Source: Streptomyces coffeae
GTDB taxonomy: Bacteria > Actinomycetota > Actinomycetes > Streptomycetales > Streptomycetaceae
Direction: 5' to 3'
NCBI RefSeq assembly: GCF_016741875.1
Contig: NZ_JAERRF010000038.1
Span: forward strand, 1 to 64,000
DNA length: 64,000 nucleotides
Shown: positions 33,813 to 44,300 of the stretch, in pieces
Numbering within the stretch: the first letter of the stretch is position 1
How the letters are laid out: every line of letters starts with the position of its first letter
Position numbers and translations under genes: made by a program
Notes under the pieces: generated by a model
Seen by the model: only the letters and a program-made list of their open reading frames with translations
Databases searched by the model: none
Told to the model about the DNA's origin: nothing

Positions 33813-36800
33813 TCAGGCGTGGGCGGCATCGGTGTCCGGGCGGACCTCGATGGCGACATCGGTGAGTTCGTAGATGCGCAGGCCCGGCTTCCACAGCTCG
33901 GCGTCGGCGATCACCAGGAGTCGACCGTCCTCCCGGCGGACCTCCTTGACGTGCGCGTCGAAGCTCATCTCGCCGTCGTGGCGCAGGATCTGGCCGCGGT
34001 ACTTCCAGCTCATCTCGACGTCTGTGGCCATCGCGAAGCGGGGCCGTGCGTAGCCGTCGGCGAGCTCCTCCTCGATGACGAAGAGGCGCAACGCCTGAAG
34101 CACCGCCTCCACGCCGAGGGAGCCGGGCATGACCGGGTCGCGGTGGAAGTGGCAGTCGAAGTACCACTCGTCAGGCCGGATCACCCGCCGGCCGTGCAGG
34201 TATCCGGCGCCGTGGCGACCGCCGTCGGCCACCAACCGGACCTCGTCGACCAGAGCGAAGTGGCCGCCGGGCAGGTACAGCCGGCCGCCGGAAGGGTCGC
34301 GGAAGGCCGGGGCGTCCTCACCGCGGAGGTCGATGGTGCGCACGCGCGTGGGGTCCGGCAGCTCCCGCTCCAGCCACGGGGGGACGTACGCGCCGTTGTC
34401 CAGGCCGACCTGGTTGGTGAGGGCGACCTCGCTGAAGTAGCCGAAGAGCGACTCACCGGTGTAGAAGACCTCGCCGTCGGCGGAGAGCTCGTACGAGAAG
34501 TTCTGCAGCACCGCGCCCTGGACCGCGCTCGTCATCAGGAGCCTGGAGTGGTGTCGGATGGTCCTGCCGCGCAGGTCGATGTCCTTGACAAGGGTGGCGC
34601 GCCCGCCGAGATTGCGGATCGAGTACTCCTGCTCGGGGTTCTTCAGGGTGGCGCCGAGGTAGTAGCCGAGGAAGATCGCCGCCTGTAGCGAGGACTCCAT
34701 GTACACGCAGTTCGGCATGTGCGGGAAGGAGTTCTCACGGTAGTACCAGGAGTCCGGCGCCGAGTCGTACTCGGCGACCATCTCCGAGCCCGGGCTCAGG
34801 TCGCCGCGGGTGCCGCTGAGCCGCATGACGCGGTCGACGAACTTGAAGTCGCCGCCTGGAATGTAGGGCGCGCGGCGCTCGCCGTAGATGTCGAACTCCG
34901 GGCCCATCGCCATACCCAGGTCGCCCTTGGCGGCGTGTGCCAGGTGCATCTCGTTGATCATCGCGGGCTCGCCACTGCGGTTGCGGCGGCCGAGGAAGGC
35001 GGGCACACCGCCTTCCTCCGGGCGGTACGGGGTGCCCTCCTTCTCCAGGACCTGCAGGCCGAGGTTGCGCATCCGGATCACCGGCTTGTCGCCGAGGTGG
35101 ATCAGGACGTCCGCGACCACGGAGGGGCGCGGGAGCAGTGTCACCTCAGTGACCTCGACCTCGTAGCGGATCTCCTGGTGCTCCGGCGTGATCTGGCCAC
35201 GCACCTGCACATCGATCCGCAGGTCGGTCATGGTCTGGAACCGGGCGTCCGGCAACGTCAGGTGCATGCCCTGGTGGAGCAGGTAGATCTGCAACAGTTG
35301 CACGGCGCCCTCGGCGACGAGGGAGCCCGCGAGCACCGGGTCGTCCGGGAAGTGGCACGCGAAGTACCAGGCGCCCGGCTCAAGCCGCTTGATCGCGCTG
35401 AGCGTACCGAGGCCGTACGAGCCGCCGGTGCGGTCGATGGTGACCTCGTCGACCATCCGCAGCGCGGCGACCGGCAGCTTGAGGGCAGGGTTGATGCCCG
35501 GGTCCTGGGCGTGATGCGGCCCGAACACCTCTCCGGGGGTGCCCTGCGCGAGCAGTTCCAGGTCGTCCGGGGTGAGGTGGTCCTTGTCGGTGTACGCAAG
35601 GGGCTTGAAGGTCTTCTTCGGCAGAGCCGCGCGCGCGGCCCGCTCGGCCTTCTCCTTCTCGGACATGACGACGCCCAGCGGCGTGTCCAGTTCCTGCTTG
35701 CTGAAGAACCCGGCGCAGGCGTCCCTGAGTTCGAGGATCAGCTCGCCGTCGGCGTAGCAGAGGTAGCTGAAGAAGAAGATCGTCGTGTCGCCCTGGTGGA
35801 CGAAGCGGTCGATGGAGATGTCGTAGCGCAGGGTCTGCCCGGTGCGCGGCAGCGGTCCGTGGAAGATCAGGGAGCTGTCGAGCAGCCGGTAGACGCGCTC
35901 GCCCTTGTTGCGGAAGTCGATCCCCAGGTAGCTGACGAGCAGCAGGTCGCACTGGCCCGCCTCGACGGTGACGGCTGGGGGCACGCCGCCGTCTACCGCG
36001 TACCAGGCGTCCTCCGGGATGTCGAACTCGCTGGTGATCTTCGATGGCTTGAGCTGGCCCGGAGTGGCTTCGACGCGGGTGACGCGGGTGACGAAGTGGT
36101 ACGGGGGCGCGGGAAGCCGCACACGCTTGGCGTACTCGTCGATGACGGCGAACTCGGGCCCGAAGACGCCGGCGACGCGGCCGCTGGCGAACTCGAGGAG
36201 GTCCTTCTCGTCCCAGACGACGTCATCGGGGCGGGAGCGGTCACCTGCGGTGCGCTCGCTCGCGGGGAGGGCGGCGCCCTCATGGGCGGGGGCAGGCTGG
36301 TTGTCGTAGGAGGACGAGGGCGCCGGAAGCGCCTGCGCGGCCGGTGCGGCCTCGACGGCATGCAGAGGCTCTGCGGCCGACGCGGGCCGCTCGAGCGCGC
36401 TGGGACCAGCGGACGAGCTCGGGGCGGCCCGCGTGTCGGCCGCCCCGTCGAGCAGTGCCTCCGTCGTGCTGAGCGCAGTCAGCTGCAGGACGCTCTGGGT
36501 CTCCATGACCACGGAGTGCGTGGCGAGCATCTGCCGACGCAGCTCACGCACGACATCCGCGGCGGCAGACGCCTCCCGCGCACGGGCCACAGAAGCGGAC
36601 GCCACCTCAACAGGCTTCCCTGAATGCGGAGTTGCCGCCGAGGTCGTCAGGGTCGCGGGTGTCGCGGAGGCGGTCGCCGCGGGCACGGCCTTGGGTGCCG
36701 TCGGCGCGAACGGCAGCACGGAGATCGGTTCGCCGTCGAAGGCGATCGTCTCCTCGGCGAGGGTCGGGTCGGCGGGCATGAGGGCGGGTTCCTCCGGTGG

Positions 36801-39800
36801 TACAGGAACAGGGGCCGGGTACCGGGCGGCGAACGGGCCGTCCCCGGTGGCGAGTTCATGGACGGCACGGGCGATCCGGTCCGGCACCGGGGTGCCGCCG
36901 CCCACCCGGAACCGGGTGGCGCGGCCGTGCCCGGGCCGGGGCGGGGGTGCGGCGAGCAGGGACTCCAGGTCGACGTCCAGGCCATGGCCGACCAGGCGGG
37001 CGAGGAGCTGGGCGACCGACCGGGTGGCCGGGACTCCGCGCCGGTCGACAGGGACCGCGACGTGCGGCGCGTCGCCGAGCGTGTCGCGGACCCAGCGCGA
37101 GCAGGTCGCGCTCGGACCCACCTCGATGAAGTAGCGGAAACCGCGGTCGTACGCGGTGCGCACCAGGCGAGGGAAGTCGATCGGGGAGCGCAGGGTGTGC
37201 GCGATGCGCCGGGCGACCTCCTTGCGGTCGAGGCTGCCTTCGGATGCCACGACACCGCCGTCCGCACGGGTCAGCGCCTCGTAGTCGTACGCGCTCAGCA
37301 GCTCAAGGCCGTCGACCGGGCCGGTCGGGTAGTCGTTGAGCCCGGCCAGGCCGTCGAGTTCGGAGTCGACGACCGGGCAGTGCATGACCACGCTGACCGG
37401 GGAGCGGGCCGCCGGGCAGCCCAGTTCCTCGACGAGCGCGCGGCACTGGGCCGGATCACCGGCGATCACCAGCTCGCCGGGCGTATTGACGTGCGTGAGG
37501 TACACCCGGTCGTACGCGGCGAGGGCCGTACGCACCGGGTCGGCGTCGGTGAGCAGCACGTATGAGGCCCAGATGGCGTCGTCCCGGATGTCCCGCGGCA
37601 GCCGCCACAGCTCGCGCACGGTGCGACGGGCGCCGCACAACCGGTCCTGGAAAATCGGCGTGTTGCTGATCAGGTCGTCCCGGCGGCCCTCCTGCCGCCA
37701 GCCGCCGGTGGCGTGCAGCATGCTGGACTCGCCGAGGCTGTAGCCGAAGCCGCCGTGAGCCGTGAGGCCGAGCGTCTCGCGGACGAGGTCGGTGTGGAGG
37801 ATGGCGAAGCTGGTGCCGGTGGCGAGCATGAACGGCACGTCCTCCCCCAGCGCCGCCTCCAGCTTCATGAAGTCCCGGCGTTCCGGGGCGACGTGGGCGC
37901 GGGGGTAGAGCCGGTGCGCGCGCAGCAGCCGGGCGGGCTCGGCGGCCTGCGCCTCGAACCGATCGAGCAGGCCCGGGAAGGCCCGGAAGAAGTCCTGGCC
38001 GAGGCCGGGGTAGGAGTTGAAGGCGCCCGGGTAGACCAGGGCGACCTTGCCGTCGGGGCCGATGGGCCGCGCGGTGAAGAAGGTCCCGGCCGGGGTGGCC
38101 CACTCGCCGCCCCGGGCGTATGCGTCGGCGACGCCCTTGACTGCGAGGTTCAGCTGGGCGCGCAGCTCGGCGGCGTCCTTACCGACGAAGACGGCGCGCG
38201 GCGCCGACGGCGGGAACCGGCGCAGCCGCTCAACGGCCTCGCGGGCGAGTGCGTACGGGTCGATGGCGCCGTCGCCGCCGTCTTCCAGGAGCGTGCGGTG
38301 CCGCTCGATCTCCGCGAGCAACCCGTCGAGCGAGTCGGCGGCGAGCGGAAGCAGCACCGGGCCCCCCGCGCGGCGCCAGTCGGTTCGTGCGACGGCGCCG
38401 CGCGTGGCGTCGGCGGAGAGCACCAGATGGCCGCACATGCCGCCGGAGCCGAGGACGTTGACGGCGGCGTGGCGGCGGACGCCCTGGGCGCGGCGCAGCC
38501 AGGGGCGGGACGCCTCGGGCACGTACAGGGCGGAGGCGGCGAAGGCGTCGGCCAGGTCGTCGGCGGGGCGGCGCCAGCCCTTCGTGCCGGGCAGATAGCC
38601 GTGGTGCAGGCAGAGCACCGTGCGGATCAGACCAGCCATGGCCCCCGCGCACCCGGCGGTGCCGACCTGCGCTGCGGCGCTGCCGAGGGCGACTCCCCGC
38701 TCACCGTCCCGGCCGGCCGGGTACGTGCGGGCGAGCGCGGCGATCTCGGCGCGGTCCAGGTCGGCGGCGCCGCCCGCATGGGCCTCCACGTACTCGATGT
38801 CGGCGGCCGCGATCCCGGCCTCGGCGAGCGCGGCCCCGGCGGCCCGGGCGAGCATGTCGACGTCAGCGGTGGGCACGGCCCCGGCGACGGGGGCGGCGTG
38901 CCGCACGGCCAGGGATTCAAGACGCGCGTACACACGGTCGGTTGCCCGGCGATCCTCGTCGGGGCGCGTGACGACGACGGCGCCCGCGCCTTCGCCGACG
39001 CGGCTGCCCCGGACGCCGTCGCCGAAGGTCAGGCCCGCCGCGGCGGCCGCCGCCGGCGCGAGCAGGGTCTGCTCGGCCGAGCCGGTCATGTCGACGGCAC
39101 CGACGAGGACGGCCTCGATGGTCGGGTCGAGCAGCAGCAGGCGCGCGGTCTCCAGGGCGGCGGCGGTGCCGGAACCCTCGGAGGAGAGCGTGAAGGAGGG
39201 GCCGGTGAGGTTCCACAGCGAGGAGATGCGGCTCGCCATGACGTTGCCGATGTAGCTGAGCACCTCGTTGGCGGTGATCGGGTCGACCACCGCGTCCCGG
39301 GCCGCGGCGGCGAGCGCGGCCCGCTGCTCCTCCGTGAGACTCAGACCCGCGCGCTCGTAACTCTCGCGCAGGAACGCGGCGAGGCCGTAGCGGGTGAGCC
39401 GGGCGTGGCTGTACGGCTCGGTCTCCATCGCCACGACGACGGCGATCCGGCGCGGCGCGGGCGCCTTGGCGCCCTCGGCGCGGCTGTACCCGGCGTCGCG
39501 CAGCGCCTCGTCGGCGACCTTGGTCGCCAAGACGTGCTGGACGTTGTAGGTACGCAGGTCGGTGGGCGGGATCTTCTGGTCGACCGGGTCGATGGCGACG
39601 CCGTCGACGAACGCCCCCTGCGGCAGCGCGTCCGGCGTGATCCCGGCCCGCCGCTCCAGCGAGCCGCCGGAGGTCTGCTCCAGGCCGCGCCAGCGCCGCT
39701 CGGGCAGCGGCGCGAAGGCGTCGGCTCCGCTGTGCACCACCTGCTCGAACTCCTCGACGCCGTCGAGGGAGCCGAAGCGGGCCCCGAGGCCGACGATGTC

Positions 39801-41195
39801 GAGAGCGGGCGCGGCCCGCGGCTCGTCCTCCTCGCTCCGGGACGGCGTGTTCGACAGGACCACGTGCGCGTTGGTCCCGCCGAAACCGAAGGCGGAGACC
39901 GCCGCGCGGCGCGGCCCACCGCGGTCCGGCCATGGGCGCCCCTCGCGGACCAGGACGGGCGCGCCGACCGTGCCGTCCTCGGACTCGATCGGCCGGTCCA
40001 CGCCGATGGTCGGCGGCAGATGGCCCTCCCCCATCGCGACGATCACCTTCAGGAGGCTGCTCAGGCCCGCGACGGTGAGCAGATGCCCGATGTTGCCCTT
40101 GACCGAGCCGAGCAGCGGTACCTTGCCCGCGCCGCCGAAGAACCGGGCCACGGACTCGGCCTCGACGGCATCACCGATGGGCGTACCAGTGGCATGGCAC
40201 TCCACGTAGTCGACCTGCTCGGGCCCGAACTCCGTATCCGTGTAAGCGAGTTCGTACGCGCCGAGCTGGCCCTGTACCTGCGGTACCAGCAGGTGGCGGC
40301 CGCTGCCGTCGTTGGTGAGCCCGATGCCCTCGACGACCGCGTAGATCGTGTCGCCGTCGCGCACCGCGTCCGCGAGCCGTCTCACCGCGACCATGCCCGC
40401 GCCCTGCCCGGTGAGGATGCCGCCGGAGCGGCGGTCGAAGGGCTGGCTGAACCCGTCGCGCGGGTAGGCGCCCAGGTCGGAGAAGGACAGGTGGATCAGG
40501 GTCGGGTCGGGGGCGCACACACCGCCCGCAAGCATCAGATCGGCCTGGCCGGTGGCGAGGTGGTCGCAGGCCAGCTTGAGCGCGTACAGGGCGGAGGAGC
40601 AGGCCGCGTCCAGGGCATAGCGGGGGCCGCCGAGGCCGAGGGCGGCGGCGGTGACCCCGGCGGGAGAGCCGCTGACCCTGAGGTTCTCCTCCGTGAGCGG
40701 CGCCTCGTCGACCAGCGGGGCGCCCGTGGGCAGCCCGGCGAGCTCCGGGAGCCCGGCGCGGCGCAAGCCCTCGAGCACGGCCTCCTGCGCAAGCGGCACG
40801 CTCACCTTCGCCGACGTCGGCGTGGGGAACGAGTAGTTGCCGAGGACCAGGCCGGCGCGGGCGAGGAGGTCGGGCCGCTCGGCGTGGCCGCTGTCGTGGA
40901 GCGCCTCGTGGGTGACGTGCAGCGACCAGTGGAAGAGCCGGTCGAGGCGGGCGAGGTGGCCGGGGTCGAGCCGGTACCCGCTGGGATCGAAGTCAAAGCC
41001 GGTGATGAAGCCGCCCCGGCGGCAGTAGATGGTGTGCTGCGGGTCGAGGTCCCTCTCCTCGGGGATGGCGCCGAAGACCTCCTGGCCGCCCTCGCGGCGG
41101 CTGTCCGCGCCGGAGCGGAGATTGCGCCAGAACTCGGCGGGCGTCCGCGCTCCCGGGAACAGACAGGAGAGGCCGACGATGGCGTACGTGCTCAT
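33813..41195 (-). CDS. PfaC-like synthase: KS, chain-length factor, AT, four hotdog dehydratase units
   Basis: A 2460-residue subunit. The ketosynthase at ~1-455 has Cys199 (DAACSSA), His334 (ECHATG) and His371 (NIGHLL). A second KS-like domain at ~465-945 has TLSSEGSG where the Cys should be, so it is a chain-length factor. An acyltransferase lies at ~1048-1430 (GYSLGES, Ser1153). A Pro/Ala/Ser linker is followed by FabA-type hotdog units at ~1690-1840, ~1905-2050, ~2115-2255 and ~2305-2450; the second and fourth carry catalytic His (CHFPDDPVLAGS, His1948; CHFHRDPVMPGS, His2349). KS-CLF-AT-DH-DH resembles myxobacterial Pfa3, without its terminal acylglycerol-phosphate acyltransferase. It would extend the chain and dehydrate or isomerise it. 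Confidence 0.92.
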   Translation of the reverse strand: MSTYAIVGLSCLFPGARTPAEFWRNLRSGADSRREGGQEVFGAIPEERDLDPQHTIYCRRGGFITGFDFDPSGYRLDPGHLARLDRLFHWSLHVTHEALHDSGHAERPDLLARAGLVLGNYSFPTPTSAKVSVPLAQEAVLEGLRRAGLPELAGLPTGAPLVDEAPLTEENLRVSGSPAGVTAAALGLGGPRYALDAACSSALYALKLACDHLATGQADLMLAGGVCAPDPTLIHLSFSDLGAYPRDGFSQPFDRRSGGILTGQGAGMVAVRRLADAVRDGDTIYAVVEGIGLTNDGSGRHLLVPQVQGQLGAYELAYTDTEFGPEQVDYVECHATGTPIGDAVEAESVARFFGGAGKVPLLGSVKGNIGHLLTVAGLSSLLKVIVAMGEGHLPPTIGVDRPIESEDGTVGAPVLVREGRPWPDRGGPRRAAVSAFGFGGTNAHVVLSNTPSRSEEDEPRAAPALDIVGLGARFGSLDGVEEFEQVVHSGADAFAPLPERRWRGLEQTSGGSLERRAGITPDALPQGAFVDGVAIDPVDQKIPPTDLRTYNVQHVLATKVADEALRDAGYSRAEGAKAPAPRRIAVVVAMETEPYSHARLTRYGLAAFLRESYERAGLSLTEEQRAALAAAARDAVVDPITANEVLSYIGNVMASRISSLWNLTGPSFTLSSEGSGTAAALETARLLLLDPTIEAVLVGAVDMTGSAEQTLLAPAAAAAAGLTFGDGVRGSRVGEGAGAVVVTRPDEDRRATDRVYARLESLAVRHAAPVAGAVPTADVDMLARAAGAALAEAGIAAADIEYVEAHAGGAADLDRAEIAALARTYPAGRDGERGVALGSAAAQVGTAGCAGAMAGLIRTVLCLHHGYLPGTKGWRRPADDLADAFAASALYVPEASRPWLRRAQGVRRHAAVNVLGSGGMCGHLVLSADATRGAVARTDWRRAGGPVLLPLAADSLDGLLAEIERHRTLLEDGGDGAIDPYALAREAVERLRRFPPSAPRAVFVGKDAAELRAQLNLAVKGVADAYARGGEWATPAGTFFTARPIGPDGKVALVYPGAFNSYPGLGQDFFRAFPGLLDRFEAQAAEPARLLRAHRLYPRAHVAPERRDFMKLEAALGEDVPFMLATGTSFAILHTDLVRETLGLTAHGGFGYSLGESSMLHATGGWRQEGRRDDLISNTPIFQDRLCGARRTVRELWRLPRDIRDDAIWASYVLLTDADPVRTALAAYDRVYLTHVNTPGELVIAGDPAQCRALVEELGCPAARSPVSVVMHCPVVDSELDGLAGLNDYPTGPVDGLELLSAYDYEALTRADGGVVASEGSLDRKEVARRIAHTLRSPIDFPRLVRTAYDRGFRYFIEVGPSATCSRWVRDTLGDAPHVAVPVDRRGVPATRSVAQLLARLVGHGLDVDLESLLAAPPPRPGHGRATRFRVGGGTPVPDRIARAVHELATGDGPFAARYPAPVPVPPEEPALMPADPTLAEETIAFDGEPISVLPFAPTAPKAVPAATASATPATLTTSAATPHSGKPVEVASASVARAREASAAADVVRELRRQMLATHSVVMETQSVLQLTALSTTEALLDGAADTRAAPSSSAGPSALERPASAAEPLHAVEAAPAAQALPAPSSSYDNQPAPAHEGAALPASERTAGDRSRPDDVVWDEKDLLEFASGRVAGVFGPEFAVIDEYAKRVRLPAPPYHFVTRVTRVEATPGQLKPSKITSEFDIPEDAWYAVDGGVPPAVTVEAGQCDLLLVSYLGIDFRNKGERVYRLLDSSLIFHGPLPRTGQTLRYDISIDRFVHQGDTTIFFFSYLCYADGELILELRDACAGFFSKQELDTPLGVVMSEKEKAERAARAALPKKTFKPLAYTDKDHLTPDDLELLAQGTPGEVFGPHHAQDPGINPALKLPVAALRMVDEVTIDRTGGSYGLGTLSAIKRLEPGAWYFACHFPDDPVLAGSLVAEGAVQLLQIYLLHQGMHLTLPDARFQTMTDLRIDVQVRGQITPEHQEIRYEVEVTEVTLLPRPSVVADVLIHLGDKPVIRMRNLGLQVLEKEGTPYRPEEGGVPAFLGRRNRSGEPAMINEMHLAHAAKGDLGMAMGPEFDIYGERRAPYIPGGDFKFVDRVMRLSGTRGDLSPGSEMVAEYDSAPDSWYYRENSFPHMPNCVYMESSLQAAIFLGYYLGATLKNPEQEYSIRNLGGRATLVKDIDLRGRTIRHHSRLLMTSAVQGAVLQNFSYELSADGEVFYTGESLFGYFSEVALTNQVGLDNGAYVPPWLERELPDPTRVRTIDLRGEDAPAFRDPSGGRLYLPGGHFALVDEVRLVADGGRHGAGYLHGRRVIRPDEWYFDCHFHRDPVMPGSLGVEAVLQALRLFVIEEELADGYARPRFAMATDVEMSWKYRGQILRHDGEMSFDAHVKEVRREDGRLLVIADAELWKPGLRIYELTDVAIEVRPDTDAAHA

Positions 41196-41323
41196 GAGAG
41201 CTGGGGATCCCTTCTCAAGGGTGGCCGGTCCTGGACGGCCAGGACACGGGAAGACCGTCCGGACTGGCGCGTTCGTGCTTCGTCAGGTGCGGGGTCGGTC
41301 AGCTGCTGACCGGGACCGCCGCG

Positions 41324-44300
41324 CTACTGGCGAAACTTCGCCTCCAGTTGCGGGGCCGGGACCACGCACAGGCCGTGGAGGCGGGTCAGGACCCGGCCGT
41401 CGGCCCCGCAGGCGGTCACGGTGAGCTGGTGACCGGTCCCGCCGGAAGCGGCGTTCTTCTCGCCCGGCTCCACGACGACCAGGAACGGCTCGCCGTCCGG
41501 CAGCGCCGCGTGCAGCTCCGCCTTCGCCACCGCGAGCGGCAGACCGGCGGTGCCGCGGAACAGCCGCACCCACACCAGGCCCGCCTGCAACAGCAGATCG
41601 GCGGTGCCGGGAGCGAACCGGGCCCCTGCGAACGCACCGCCCTCGGGCCGCAGTTCGGACAGCGCGCACTCCAGGACGAGCCGCTTCTCGTCCTCGGCGA
41701 GCACCCGGCGCACCCCGCGCAGGGCGGGCCCGTGGAAGAGCGTGCCGTCGGCATACAGTCCCGCCGCGTCCCGGCCGCCGCCCAGCCGCGGCAGCCCACT
41801 GACGGTGGCGGCGGCGTGCGTCTCGGTGGAGGTCACAGCCGCGTAGTGCGGGCGGACGGCGCCGTCCTTCGTCACGGACCGCACGACGACCTCGGTGGTG
41901 TCCCCGGCCGGTGTCATTTCAAGGCGCAATGTCTCCGGCTGGCTCCCGTCGAAGACGATGCCCTTGTGCACGGAGAAGTCCCGCACCTCGCGTACCTCGC
42001 AGCCGTTGGCGCGCTCCACGGCGCCGATGGCCCAGCCGAGCGCCACGGCGGCCGGAAGGACCGGGGCGTCACCGATGACGTGGTCGGCGACAATCGGGGT
42101 GGTCACGAGGCCGCTCAGGCTCCGCTCCACCGTCACAGCGGCGGCACGCGACTCCGGCTCGCGCCCAGGGAGCGGGGTGGTCGGGCCGAGGACGGTGACG
42201 ACGTCACCGGCGCGCTCGGCGGTGAACTGTTCAGCGAAGAGGGAGGCTCCCTCGTCGACCGGGATCAGCGTGATACCGCGCTCCTCGAAGACGGCCTTGA
42301 TCTCCGGGGAGACCATCCCGCTGTCCCAGGCGCCCCAGTTCAGAGAGGTGACCCGGGCCTTGGGATGGCGCTGCTTCCAGGACGCCGCCCAGGCGTTGAG
42401 GGCTTCGTTGGCCATGGCGTAGTCGGACTGACCGCGGTTGCCGAAAAACCCGGCGACCGAGGAGAAGAGCACGATGTGCCGCAGCTTGTCGGCGTCCACG
42501 GCGGCCATGACCGAACGGAGCCCGACCAGCTTCGGCGCGAAGACCCGCTCGACCTCGGACGCCTTCTTGCTGGCGATCAGCTGGTCGGCCAGAACGCCCG
42601 CGCCGTGCACCAGGCCGGTGATGCGCTCGCGGTACGGGGTGAGGGCGGCGGTGGTGGCGATGGGGTCGGTGATGTCGACGGTGAGGTACTCGGCCTCGCT
42701 GCCGCACTCCCGTACCCGCTCCAGGGTTTGCCGGATCTCCCGGGCGCCGGCCACCGCCCGGAAGAGCTGCTCGACCCGCTTCGGCGTGGGCTTCTCGCCC
42801 TCGGCCTTCAGGGCGACGGCCGCGGCGGCCTTCAGGCCCGTCTCCTCGACGCCGCGCGCCCACGCGGGCTCGTCCTCGAGCGGTGTACGGCCCAGAAGCA
42901 GCAGACCGGGACGGTGCGTGCGGGCCAGCTCGGCGACGCAGGCGGCGGTGATGCCACGGGCGCCACCGGTGACGACGAGCAGGTCGCCGGTGCCGAGATC
43001 CGGGGCGTCCGCGACGCCCGAGGCGTACGAGGGGGTGTCCCCGAGTCCGAGGCCGACCCGGCGCGTGCCGTCGAGCCCCACCTGCGTGGGCTCCGCTGCC
43101 GCGTCGTACGCCTCGGCGAGTACGAGGCGGGCGGCGCTGTCCGCGTCGAGGGCCGGGGCGAGGTCAAGGGCGCGGCAGAACACGCCGGGCTCCTCAATGG
43201 CCATGGTCTTCACGAGCCCGGTCACCCCGCTCGCGGGCACCAGCTCTTCGTCCACCCCGGTCGACCCGAACGCCCCGTCGAGCCGGGTCACGGTCACGAA
43301 CCCGGCGCGCCCGTCGGCGGCCGCCTTGGCAAGCGGCTCGATCATGTGCTTGGCGACGAGCAGCGAGTGCGCGAGGCGGCGCACGCCATCGGCCCAGGAT
43401 CCGGTGGCCTCGACTGCGACGTCGACGACGAGGGAGACGCCCTTGCCGTCACCGTCGCCGAGGATCTCCTCGACGCGGGCGACGAGTTCGGTCACGCGCC
43501 AGTCGCGGAGCGCGTGCTGCTTGGCGCCCCTGGCCTCCTTGCCCCGCTCCGGCACGCCCGGCAGACGCAGTGTGTGCACCCGCAGGCCCGCCTCGACCAG
43601 TTGCTCGTTGAGGGCGGCGACCAGTTCACTGCCGTCGTCGACAACGAGCGCGACGGCGCCCTTGGGGTAGGCGTCGACGAGCTTGTCGGGTGTAGGCAGT
43701 GTGAGGAGGGCGGCCTGGCCGCGGCCTATACGGCCGGGCCCGGTGCCGGCGGCGGCCTCCGGTGTCGCCGTACCCGCCGGGCCGTCCGGGGCAGCGGGAG
43801 TGTTGGTGCCGGGCGCCTGGCCCGAGACGAAGGTGGCGATGTCTCCCAGCGTGCGTAGCTCGGCCAACTGCTCCGGACCAGCGGTGACTTCGGCGGAGAA
43901 CCGCTCCTGAAGCACACCCATGATCTCCACACGCTTGATCGAGTCGATCCCCAGATCCGCCTCGACATCCATGCTCAGCTCCAGCATGTCCGCCGGGTAA
44001 CCCGTCTTCTCCGCCACCGTCTCGAGCAGAGCGGCCTCGATGGACGCCTTGTCGAGGCCGGAGGCGGCGGGAGCAGCCGGGGCGGCGAGGGCGGTGGAGG
44101 GCTCCTGCCCTGCCACGAAGGTGACGATGTCACCCAGCGTGCGTAGCTCGGCCAACTGCTCCGGACCAGCGGTGACTTCGGCGGAGAACCGCTCCTGAAG
44201 CACACCCATGATCTCCACACGCTTGATCGAGTCGATCCCCAGATCCGCCTCGACATCCATGCTCAGCTCCAGCATGTCCGCCGGGTAACCCGTCTTCTCC

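Noticed and set aside
37713..41309. 1198-codon open frame antisense to the PfaC-like gene, and similar long frames opposite the PfaA-like gene (41348-43858) and the deiminase (6532-8238)
   Set aside because: These are products of extreme GC3 bias on the opposite strand. Their translations are low-complexity Arg/Gly/Ala/Val sequence without domains, while the sense frames carry clear catalytic motifs.
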